Assembly (NCBI GenBank): GCA_036244855.1
Contig: BQKZ01001505.1
Location: 1-64,000, forward strand
Origin: Temnopleurus reevesii
Lineage: Eukaryota; Echinodermata; Echinoidea; Temnopleuroida; Temnopleuridae
Direction of reading: 5' to 3'
Length of the DNA stretch: 64,000 bases
Positions 29,101 to 41,100 of this stretch are shown here, in pieces (within the stretch, counting starts at the first letter, position 1; each line of letters starts with the position of its first letter). The notes under the pieces were generated by a model. It made no database searches. It had not been told where the DNA came from and saw nothing but the letters and a program-made list of their open reading frames with translations. The position numbers and the translations under genes are program-made.

Positions 29101-32100
29101 TTGGAAAAAAATATGTTCAACAACATGAAAGATGCATGTTTGTATTAGGAAATGGGGTTTATCAGGTAATCTCCAACATGTCGGCCTTTGTTTTATGGAT
29201 TTATCTGATAAATAGGAAAGAATTAGGTTAAGTGTTGACCTAGACACTGATTGCATCTTCAGAAATTCAAAGGCTGCATTGGAGTTTTTGTGACAATTTG
29301 CCTCCTCGGGGGCTGGTGATAAAAGAATTTGATGTATGAGATGTTTAGTCCACTTTCATTTACAAATGCGCATTATTTTCAATATTTTGTGTGAGGAGTT
29401 AGATCCAGTGTGAAATTTAGATATAAAATGTGGACATTGTATAAAGATTTTAAACAATACAGTGTATTTCATTCTTCGGCTATTCAAATGAAATAAGAAT
29501 AAAAATGATGCACACCTGAAAAGGTTAGAGGGTTTTTACTATGGATTTTTAATTGCGCAAATGAAACAACCATCTTCTGTAGTAGTAGCATAGAAGCAAT
29601 GGAAGCTACAGCTTATGCATATTTTATCAGTCCCTGCCAGTACCTGTTATTTGGGATTGGTATCCATCCATTCAGTCTATAAATTTGTCAATTTTGTATG
29701 GGGTGTTGTGAACGATCAGCCGATGAGGCTAATTAAGCCTGCGGGCTGGAACCATTTTGTTTTGCTAATTTCAATTTCTGATTTAGCTCTTCCTGTATTT
29801 TGACTTTGCAATTTTGAAATTGCAACTTCATATTTTGGAAAATAATCCTCTCATGTAGTTAAAAGTATTCTGTGATACAGGCCCTGTTCACTTATTCAGC
29901 CTTTAGCCTTTTTCATTTTTTTTTTAATTATACAGTTCTATGTGAAAAAGTTGCAACACAAAAATTATTTTGTACAGCAATTCTGCTAAAATGCATCGCA
30001 AATTGCAATGCGATGCCAGGAAAATCATTCCTTAGAGTAATCCATTTTATGTTGGATAAAGTTATTTTAGCTCCATTTAAGAATGTACTTTAGTAATCTA
30101 CAAATTATATTTTAACTCAGATACTACAACGACTTGTGCATATAGGCCTATAGGCAATTGAGCAAACTGTAGGGAAACTAGCTAAATAATCTAATTGTGA
30201 TGTGTGATTCATGGCAAGGCTTACACAGTGTTTGTTGTATGACGATTCATTCGAGCAGACTTTGGACTTTGCTATTAATAGGGAACTAGTGGTGCGCATC
30301 ATCAAAATATTCCTCTTTCAATTTTGCATGTGTTTTGGGGGTTTTGGTGAGCACACAATACTTTGTGTGTTGGTAAACGTGGGTTGGTGTGTTTTCTTTG
30401 TGTGAGTGAGGACAATGAGCGTGACAACGTCTGTAAAGCATTATTGTGTGTGTAGTTTTTGGTTTGTTGTTATGGATGGCATATCTAGGGTTTCTACAAT
30501 TCCGCCAAAGGTTTTTTTTTTCTTTTGACAAAAATATCTGCCTAAGTTATAAAATGGGTCATGGGACCCTTCAATGTAATAAAGCCTTTGATGAGATAAG
30601 CCCAGCTTTGTGCGGATTAGAAGCATAGAAACTTACGAGCTAGTAGATATAGTGGCCTCCATGTAACGTGTCATTTGACAACAAACTGACAATATTTGTC
30701 TCAAACTGTTCCTTCTTTATTGAATGATCAAACAATGACTCTATTTTTATTTGACATTGAAGTTTTGTGTGTTTGATACACATTTTGATTGTGACCTTGG
30801 AGTGCATTGTCACACTTCTCCTTGCCATTGTACTGTAGGTAAGCGAGGGCGATTGTTTTGATAATGTGAGGTCATTTCAATGGTATTTGTTATTGTTTGG
30901 ATAGGTTGACTGGTACCCCATTCCTACACTGTATTGCCTAGCCTATGTAGTGCCAATACCCCATTTACATCTCTTCAGTCAAGGGCTAATCAGTGAGGAG
31001 TGTGTGCGAATCCCATTCAGTTGTTCTTGAGGCACAAGATACATTAATTATGATTGTAATGGTATTTTTTATTGTTTGGATACATGTAGGTTGACTGATA
31101 CCCCATTCCTACACTATATTGCCTAGCCTGTGTAGTGCCAATGCCCCATTTACATCTGTTCAAGTCAAGGGCTAATCAGGGAGGAGTGTGTATGAATCCG
31201 ATCGAGTTGTTCTTTGGCCACAAAATACATGATCTGATCACTAGCCCATTTGAAGCTGTTTTGGCCTTATTAAATATGCATTGATTATGATGCACAACAT
31301 TACGTATGATGCCTGCCCATACATACATATTCTAGAAAAATGGTGAAATTCATTCATCTGAAGAAAAGTGACCATAACATACTAATAGTTGCATCATCAA
31401 TATCAATTCATGGAGCATGGTGTGATAAGGTCCATACAAGTACTTTGATGTCATATGTTCGGGAAGATTCACGAGGTTAAAATAAGAATGAGAATAATGC
31501 AACAGCTGAACAAAAGTTAGAGCAGATATGACAACAATATTCTTACAGCTACAATGTATTCACATGCAAAGACAGCATTTAATTGATATGAAAATGCACC
31601 TCATTCATATTCTGTAAAATTTGGTTGGCATCTCTGTAAATTTAAGCTGTAGGTCGTTACTATACTTCATGTGAACAGGGTATGGTGTGTTTTAGTGGCT
31701 TTAAGAACCTCGTATGATCAATACAATCGTCAGGCAGTCCTAGACAAGGAAGTAAATGGAAAAGGAATTACGGACATTAGCAAATAGTTGAAAGATTCCT
31801 TAACTGTTCCGGAGGAACAACTAAGGAATATCCTGTCACTCTTAAAATCAGTGCATTGAGTTTCTTGTTCCAATTTTTTACATNGATACCATTGATTCAA
31901 GGGTACAAAGAGGTGGTATTGTGGACATAACAATGTATCACTTAATTACTGATGGCCATATAATAAAGTACTCCATAAGAAAACGAAAGGGAAGGAAAAT
32001 ACGGATTTTGGTTGGCAGCTCTGGTTTTGCAGCTTGTTAGATGTTTTAATGGGAAATTGTCTTTCTCTATAATGATGCGAACCAGTTTATATTACTAGGA

Positions 32101-35100
32101 ATTCAATCAGGAACTAATTTATACTGGGAATTTTTCTAAAATAATTTTGCTTAAATCAATTTTCTAGTTTTTGTCAAGGAATCTTATTTTAGTAGGAAAT
32201 GTTTGGAAACGATTCCAATTTTCAAAGCTATTGTGTACCCTCTAAATGCTCATGTACTCAATATGAATACATGTAATATTACTTGTTTCATGATTGTGAA
32301 ATGTGTGCGCATATCATGTTTGGTATAATGTATCGGCTGAGCCATGTATTTCCCCCAATCTAATAGTAATATTTCCACAACTTAAGTCAGTAAAAAAAAA
32401 TGAATAGGGAGTCACCAGATGTTCCTTCCAAATGCTACACAAATTTACAAAAATACATTTTGAATACACGTAAAATGATCAATACAAGAACAAATAGATT
32501 TGATGAAGTGTACACAAATCATTCCTCAACTCTAACCACTTTGAGTCAGAATGAGTAATCTCTCTCTTGGTGATGTATCACACAGATTGATGTTCTCCAT
32601 ATCATGAATGTGCTTCATGCACATGAAGGCCCTGTATGTAATTTAAAGGAATATCATCTCTTATAATCCAAATAGTATTGCTGTGTGAATTGCCACAAGT
32701 TGCATTGAGCACTTTATTGTTAGATCCTGTTCCATAATAATTTATAATGAATTATTTCAGGAAAAAATATTGTTTGGTTGTCCTACAATACCTTAAAAAT
32801 CATCAGTCGATCGGAAAGTCGTTTTTTTTTTATTGGATTTTAAAACATTTTAACACAATTCACACAAAAATGAGGAAATATGACTCACAAGGAAGTGAAA
32901 AGCCAAATAACATCTGAAAATGACTTTCAGGTTTGGTTTTTACTAATTTTACATTGATTTTTCAATTTCACTAGAAGCCCCCCCCCCCCCAAAAAAAAAA
33001 AGAAGTACGAAAGAAGTTTTGAAATGCCATTTCCAGTGGGTTGGTCAGTAGAAGGCAACTAAAGAATTATTATTTTTTGTTGGCATTATGGGTCTTCAGT
33101 CAAAGCCCCGTTTGTCTGTAACAATAAAAAAAAATTCATACTTAATTGTAATGATAATCGTGCTATATCTTGTAACTGTGGTAAAGTGGGAAGGATTGGG
33201 AGGGGTGGGATGTGGATTAGCTAGCCAATATGTTATATTGATACTATTGTACATACATGTACTGTCAAGTGCAAATTCATTGCTTACTTTTCAAATGTTA
33301 CACTGAGAAAATTTGGTTCAGCTATTCAAAATCTAATTTTTGATCGACATGGAAGTACATTGTATGATATTCTTTGATTGTTTACATCTCCAATGATGGT
33401 TGGTTGATGTTGCGCTTGTTTCTTACCAAGCTTATGCGGACTAACACTCAATGGTGCTACAGTCTGAAGGTAGTCTCCATCTTCACTGTTAGCAGAAGGT
33501 ACCGATGATTTGGTCAAAGAAAAAAATATCCTTTCAAGCATGAGCAATATTCGATGTACATGGGAAAAAACAGTTCCCTCTTTATTCTTGGGAGAAGTGT
33601 CCAACGGATGTTCAAACGAAAGGAAGGAAAGGAAAGGATGTAGTTTAGAGGCGTGTATCATTCAATTCTGAATATTTACGCCAGAAGAAGAGGAGAGAAA
33701 GGGGATCGCCATCTTAACGTCTCCATCCGAAAGACGATATGCGACCAGAATTCGAACCCACAGATAGGAACTAACCCAAGTCTATGACTGTCCCGAACAG
33801 CTTGATTTCAGGCACACGCCACGACGCCTCAGTCAAAGGGGAGCTGCTTTCTTTTATATTCATGAAGCTAAATTGTGAAGCCTTGAACGAAGTTGTTTAC
33901 TTTGTTCCAGCCCTTCATCCCTTCTGCGCACAGTGTATGCATGTTATAATCTATGGATATTAATGTCAAGTGGTTCTTGATATCATCCCACCTGGCTTCA
34001 AACTAGGTGATTTCCTTGTTAGGGCAATGTGTAGAAACATTGTGCATATAAATAGGTCATGGTCGCTTTCGTCAAAACAACCATATTCCTTATCTCCCGG
34101 ATGAAGGAATAGGAAGTAATATTGTGTGCTAGACTTGAAATGTACAGATATGTTGTAATGTAAAAACAATGTACAAGTTAGGTTGAGGGGCACAAATATT
34201 TCATGTTTTTTATCCCACAACTACAAAATTCCTTACCTCCAGATGAAGGAATAGGAAGTAATATTGTGTGCTAGACTTGAAATGTACAGATATGTCGTAA
34301 TGTAAAAAAAAAAAAAATGTACAAGTTAGGTTGAGGGGCACAAATATTTCATGTTTTTTATCCCACAACTACAAAATTCCTTAACTCCAGATGAAGGAAT
34401 AGGAAGTAATATTGTGTGCTAGACTTGAAATGTACAGATATGCTGCAATGTAAAAAAAAAATGTACAAGTTAGGTTGAGCTGCACAGATATTTCATATTT
34501 TTCATCCCAAATTATGTAGTATATTAGCCCATACCCGGTTGAAAGTGTTATTTCTTGTCATAAGAAAAATGAAGTATGGACAGAAATAAAGTTTACATTG
34601 TCCCATCAAAGCCTATGTAAAACACAATGCATTTTCGTGAGATATGGTTTGACAAGTAAACCTTATTCTGTCCATACAGTACTCTTTGTATGAATATTTT
34701 CCATTGTATGACATTTTTTAAAGCATATATATGAATAATATTTTACGAGGGCAGTGCTTACGATATGGTTTATTCCTATTTTCTTCCAAATTTTCCAGGT
34801 TTTACCACCCGATGGGAATACTACGTTTGATGTAGTGTTTTTAGCAAGAATGCCTGGGAATGTAGAAAACACCATTTTTATTCGAACAAGTGCGGGGACG
34901 ACACCTTACCAGGTTAGTATGGACGGGAATGAGTCGCTCAGTGGTATAACATTTGCATAATGGATGGGAGGTCATTGGTCAAAACAACAGTAAAATCATC
35001 TAAAGATTTCTAAAATGATACCTTCTACCTACTTTGCCAGTTGCTCAGGATTATAGATTAGGAGAGTGAGATCGTAGGAGCTTTTATACCAGTACTCCCC

Positions 35101-38100
35101 AACTGCTAGCATAATCCAGATCATTTTGCCAAAGAACACATTTTCTAAGAGAACTGTTGTCTTTCAATTATGTGATTCTACTAGAGAAAATGTTAAATAT
35201 TGATAAACAAGAGAGTGAAAAAGAGAGAAACAGTTTATGTGGAAATTTGAGGATACATTTTCAGGGAGGGGGGGGGGGGGGGGCAGAGAAGGAAATGAGA
35301 TGAAAAAAACACATTTATTATCACATCGTATATTTCTTTCATGCTGGTTTAGGCCTACAAAGTTATTCAAAATGTTTGTTCACTTTCAATTATTCCTTCG
35401 TCCTACGAAAACAATCGAACGTCATTTCTGGGATTTCGTTTTAGATACATTACTTGAAGTTATGACGGTCTGTCAATGGTATATCAGCGTTTTACAAAAC
35501 TCCTAGTCAATGAGCTTATTTTTCTTCTTCTTTTGCAGGTGTTTGGCACAGGTGTACCCAACCCATACAGGTTGCGGCCCTTCCTAGGAGCCAGAGTCCC
35601 TCTCAACAGTAGCTTTTCACCTTTAATAAAAATGCACAACCCTTTTAGTTCAGGTCTCATGGTAAGTCAATGGTTTAGTGTATCCTGTAAGCCCCAGTCA
35701 CATAGAAGCCCCGATTCAACATTGTTCAACAGAATTCGTAGTCCAGTTTTAGTTATGTGTCCCTCTTTGTTCAGGGGCAGTTAATCAGGTTAATCAGGAC
35801 TCAACTGGACAAGGAATCAGGGCTCCTATATGACTGTGGTGTGACCAGAGATACTATCTGTGAACATAATATCTGTGCAGGACGTATTACAATGTGCATG
35901 ACCCTACAGGTAAACCAATTGCTCTCACTTGGAAAGTAAGCACAAAATATACATAAAAATATGTGTATCATATCTTATCAATATTTTAAAATTTAAGCAG
36001 CTCTGCCTTTGCGCCTTTGCCAGATTGACTTCTAAATTTCTTTGCTCAGATTATATTTAATCGATTCTGTATCAGTGTTGTGTCTTTCTTAGAAAGAAAA
36101 TATGTTTTTATTAAAACCAATATTCTTCGATGTAGTGCTTTGCTGCATTTAAAGGGGCTGAACAATTGAAGAATTCTCTGAACTATTGTTTGGGTTGGGG
36201 ATAGGATGAAGCTGAATTTTCTGGATCTCATTTTCTCACAGTGGAGATAAATAGAAATTCTTCCATGTTCCAGTGATCGTATACGATCAAAATGTCCCAA
36301 GTTCTTACAACTTTGGTGTAATTAAGATTGCTAGCTATATACATGGTGAAAAAGTCTGTGAATATACAAATGCGATTTCCCAATTCTAAAAATTCATTCT
36401 TCACTATCACAGGTTACAGAAATGTATAGTAGCGGAGGAGACCTTCATCTAGAGTTACCATCAGGTTCACAAGAAGCACCAAGAAATCAGTGGGTAAGTA
36501 GTTATGAGAACACAGATCCAGGGTAGTGGCAGTTGGCAAATCCATTGATCCATAGGTCCAGGGCAGGGGTTAAGCCCAATGGTCCAGGGTAGTTGGTAAG
36601 TCTATGAGTTACCATCAGGTTCACAAGAAGCACCCATAAATCAGTGGGTAAGTAGGATTGAAACCACAGATCCAGGGTAGTTGGTAAGTCTATGAGTTAC
36701 CATCAGGTTCACAAGAAGCACCCAGAAATCAGTGGGTAAGTAGTTATGAAACCACAGATCCAGGGTAGTGGGTAAATACATTGATCCAGGGCAAGAGGTA
36801 AGTCTAGGGGTACAGGGTAGTTGATAAGTCTATGGGGGTGTTGTTCAAAATAAACTGCAAATCAACTGCAACTTTGCAAATTGTAACGCGCATTTTCATT
36901 CGCGCACGATATGCGCATTTAACAAGATGTGCATGAAACAATGATTTTGATTGGCCGGTTCCGATCAACTGCTACTTGCGATCAATTGCAACTTGTGAAC
37001 AACACCCCCTAAGAGTTACCATTGGGTTTACAAGAAGCACCCAAGAATCCGTGGGTAAGTTGGAATGGAATGAAACCACAGATCCAGGGTAGTGGGTAAA
37101 TCCATTGATCCAGGGCAACGGGTGAGTCCAGGAGTCCGGGATAGTTAATAAGACTATGAGCTACCATCAGGTTCACAAGAAGCACCCAGAAATCAGTGGG
37201 TAAGTAGGATTGAAACCACAGATCCAGGATAGTTGGTAAATCCAAAGGGTATAAGTCCAGGGGTCAAGGGTAGAGGTCGAGTCCATAGATCCAGGGTAAT
37301 GGGTACAATATAATTCCATGAATCCATGGAAGTTGGATAGTCTTTCTGCCCAGGTAGTTGGTGAGTCTATCTTTCCAGGATAGTGGACAAGTTCATGGAT
37401 CAGGGTAGGGGATAAGTCCATGAGTTTAGGAAAGTTGATAAGTCTATAGGTCCAGATAATTTGATAAGTCCATAGATCCAGGGTAGGGGAAATGCATGGA
37501 TCCAGGGTAGTACGTAATTACATTGAACGAGTGAATTTTCCAAGTCTTTCTGTACAGGGTAGTGTAAATTTCTATGGATCCAGGGTAGCAAAAATTAGTC
37601 CATCCATACAGCAGATTGAGCTTGTAAATTCAGATTTTTTTTAGAATTGTTTTAAAAACATTTTTGGGTGTTTTTTAAAGGACTTTCTCATTTGTTCTAT
37701 ATAATAGATGATCGAAATTTTGAAACATCATTGTTCAGAATAAATATACAATTTGACAAATTTGCAACTTTGCACAATTATGCTTGTAAATATTCAATGC
37801 AACATCTCGCATTTGCCATGCTGCCAGGATAAAAGATCTTCCTGTAGAAAATCATTTTTTCATCTGGATACCAGATTGCTGATATATGTCATTCTATGAA
37901 AAGCTTTAAATTGAACACGAGGTGTATTACCACGATTTCTTCCTACTTTTAGATATTAATTTGAATAGTATAACATGTTAATTAGCATGCCACCGAGAAG
38001 GAAATAGTGGATATCATGGGCCTTGGATCAATGCCTATATTGAGATCAATAGGAAAGTTAAGAACTCTTATTATATGATTGCCTATCAGTGCCAGAAATC

Positions 38101-41100
38101 AAGTGGAATTAATCCAAGATAAAAGTGTGCTTCAATTCCTTATTATTTTTGGAATTATAATTAAAATTGTTTTTCCCGTCTTTTTTTTATAACTCTCTCA
38201 TGCATGATTCTTAATTGGGTAGTCAGGTATAATAGGTTTTTATATACGTCCTTTCTGAAAATATTTAAGCTAAAATTAATAGAAATGCAATGCTGCAAAT
38301 GGGTAGTAAAGTGGACAGAATGTTATGGTGATGAAAATATAACTTTTACACCGATGTCAGAGCAGCAGGTTGTTATTAAAGGGGTTGGGGGGGGGGGGGG
38401 CTGAATATTGGCATGCCTCAGCTTGGTTAATTAACCCATTGACTACCGAGTTATCTTATTTATGTAGACTTTGTGCAGGGTCTGCTTAGTTTTCAAAATC
38501 AATGAATTAATAATCTGATATTTTNCCATTGATCCATAGGTCCAGGGCAGGGGTTAAGCCCAATGGTCCAGGGTAGTTGGTAAGTCTATGAGTTACCATC
38601 AGGTTCACAAGAAGCACCCATAAATCAGTGGGTAAGTAGGATTGAAACCACAGATCCAGGGTAGTTGGTAGTGGGGAAATCCATTTATATCCAGGGCAGG
38701 GGTAAGTCCAGATCCAGGCCAGAAGGTCAGTCCAGAGATCCATGGTAGTGGATGAATCGACGGATCCAGGGTAATGGGTAGAATATAATTTCATGGATCC
38801 AGGAAAGTTTGCTAGTCTCTCTGCCCAGGGTAGCTGGTGAGTTCATGCGTCCAGGGTAATGGATAAGGCTCTAGATCCATAGTAGTTGGTAAGTTCTTGG
38901 ATCCAGAGTAGTGGTCCATAGATCTAGGGCAGGGGTAAGTCCATGGGTCCAGGGTAATGGGTAGAATGTAATTCCTGGATTCATGGAAGTTGGTTAGTCT
39001 TTCTGGCAGTGCATGTGATCGTGGTCTTGGACAATTCCTCCGATGCATGGTAGTGGGTAAGCCAATAAATACAAGGTAGTTTCAGGGTGTTCATGATAAT
39101 TACATTCTGACAATTTTGCAACTTTACTCAATTATGCTTGTAAATATTCAATGCAAGATCTCATATTCATTTGCCATGCTGCCAGGATAAAGCTATTCCT
39201 ATTGAAAAATCATGATCTTCCTTATATGGCTATTCTATATGGCTATTCTGTCATTCTATGAATAGCTTTTAAATTGAACAAAAGGTGTATTATCATGATT
39301 TCTTACTACTTTTTGATATTCATTTCAATAGTATTACATGTTAATTAGCATTCCACTGAGTAGGAAATAGTGGATAATACGGGCTTTGGATCAATGCCCA
39401 TATTTAGATCGATGAGAAAGTTAAGAACTCTTTTTATATGATAGATTGCCTATCAGTGCCAGAAATCAAGTGGAATTAATCCAAGATAACAGGGCACTTT
39501 ATTTCCTCATTATTTTTTGGAATTACAATTAAAATTGTTCTCCTGCCTTTTTGTAATTACTATTCTCATGCATGATTCTTAACTGGGAAGTCTTTTATGA
39601 TATACTTGGTTTTTAAATATGTCCTTTCTGAAAATGTTTGAGCTAAACATTAACAGAAATACACAATACTGCAAATGGGTAGTAAAGTAGATAGAAAGTT
39701 AAGTGATGTAGATGATGAAATATAACTTTTACTAGAGCCTGGCTAATGATGTGAAATTCTTATATTTATTTTTTTTAGGAGATTGCTCCATATCAGACCA
39801 AATCTGTTATGAGGGCAAGTTTTGTTGGTCGGACGGAAAACAACCATACGGCATTCATTCGTATCAGAACCAATCGTACGACTGATAAACAAGGCCCTCT
39901 AGAGGCAGAAGAAGGAGAGTTTCTCATGCTACCCGTAGAAGTAGAAGTTTCATCAGGTAAACATCCCTTTTTCGTTATTTTTTAAAAAATTTTTTCATTA
40001 TTATTATTATTATACCTTGCCATAAGATGGAGCTGGAGGCATTATTTTTTGTGCCATTTGGGATGGAAAAACGTTTGTTTTTACAGTTAAGAAATTTAAA
40101 AAAGGGGGGCTTGTAGCCACTTTCTCTCAGTTCTGGAACAAACCATCCTGTAATATTTGTAATTGTTTTTATATCGCTGTTGATAAACCATGAATATTTA
40201 GATGAAAATATTTGTTTTCCTTATAACAAGACACCCTAATTTTCAAACACAATCCTATCCTCCCCTTCCAAGAAAAAAAAAGTACTGCATCTCCTTGATC
40301 ATTCTGTTTAGAAAGTCATTTCAGCCCCACATTCATGTTGCAGACACCCTCCATATTAATGTTGTAGAGTCATTCTTGCTTTGTGGCACCCCCACCCCCT
40401 CAAGTCTGACTAAGAGATAAGCATGGTACCTGGGAGAGTGCCTGTAATAGCAGAAGTTTATGAGGTCATATGGCTGTGTTGTAGAAGTCTGCTGAGGTTA
40501 TTTCAGACTAGACATTGATACGCCTGTATCAACATGAACCAGCGACACCTGGCGCTGCACTGATACCGACTTGTGCTTGTTTTACATCTAGATGTGTCAA
40601 TACCTTGTGTTTTACCAGGTCTGCATGTGTTGTCTGCCAGCTGATTGTGTGGTCTCAAGCCTGTTAATACAGGGTTCTCACTCTACTTTGAAAACCTTCA
40701 GAATCAGTTTCTCTTTTTTCTTTTTTTCTCTTTTTTTTTGAGGGAAAAGTCAAGAAAATCAAGAAAAAATGTTTCATATCATCGAAAACTCATGAAGTTT
40801 GACATGATATCTATTTGGTAACTGAGGATATGTCAGAATAAGTAGAAATTAGTGCATTTTATTGACAGAGTTATCATTCTTATTGTGAAAATGTATCAGA
40901 AAAAAATGAGGGGAAAAAACAGGGAATATTGCTCTTAAAAAGTTGAAATCCTGTACTGGCATTATGATGAAACCTTATTCCCATCTGCACCTTTTCCATC
41001 TTTACTTGAATTACATCAACAAAGTTTGTCTAAGTCTCATTTATGCCACGTTGCCTAAATGTGAAAATTTGTTCCCCCCAACTCGCTATGTGACCTTCTG

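Larger units (their letters stand above)
25121..34798 (+). other. Intron 5 (9.7 kb)
   Basis: No gene seen. It holds the exon-end duplication, foldback F1 copy 2, R1 copy 2, a short R3 relative (29950-30060), two tandem duplications (30879-31231 and 34085-34500), a possible SINE relic (33735-33840) and the N at 31884. Long G runs lie at about 27530-27546 and 27668-27680. Confidence 0.7.
36494..39778 (+). other. Intron 8
   Basis: Composed of a minisatellite (36494-37600), a MITE inserted in it (36834-37010), unique AT-rich DNA, the N at 38525, and then a second version of the same stretch (38526-39735). True length is probably near half of that shown. Confidence 0.75.

Noticed and set aside
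31884..31884. N at 31884 as another allelic duplication
   Set aside because: Unlike the other four Ns, I found no restart of flanking sequence after it; treated as a simple undetermined base or plain join.
33326..33661. 111-codon minus-strand open frame in intron 5
   Set aside because: No recognisable motif, and it borders a degraded SINE-like sequence. Not enough to call a gene.
34085..34500. Regularly spaced repeats as a CRISPR array
   Set aside because: Units of 142-148 bp repeat along their whole length without unique spacers, in a eukaryotic intron.
36999..37600. Several minus-strand open frames of 60-95 codons rich in Tyr, Pro, Leu and Trp (also 38507-39048)
   Set aside because: They are translations of the minisatellite unit; their apparent peptide repeats follow from the DNA repeat and they overlap intron 8 sequence.
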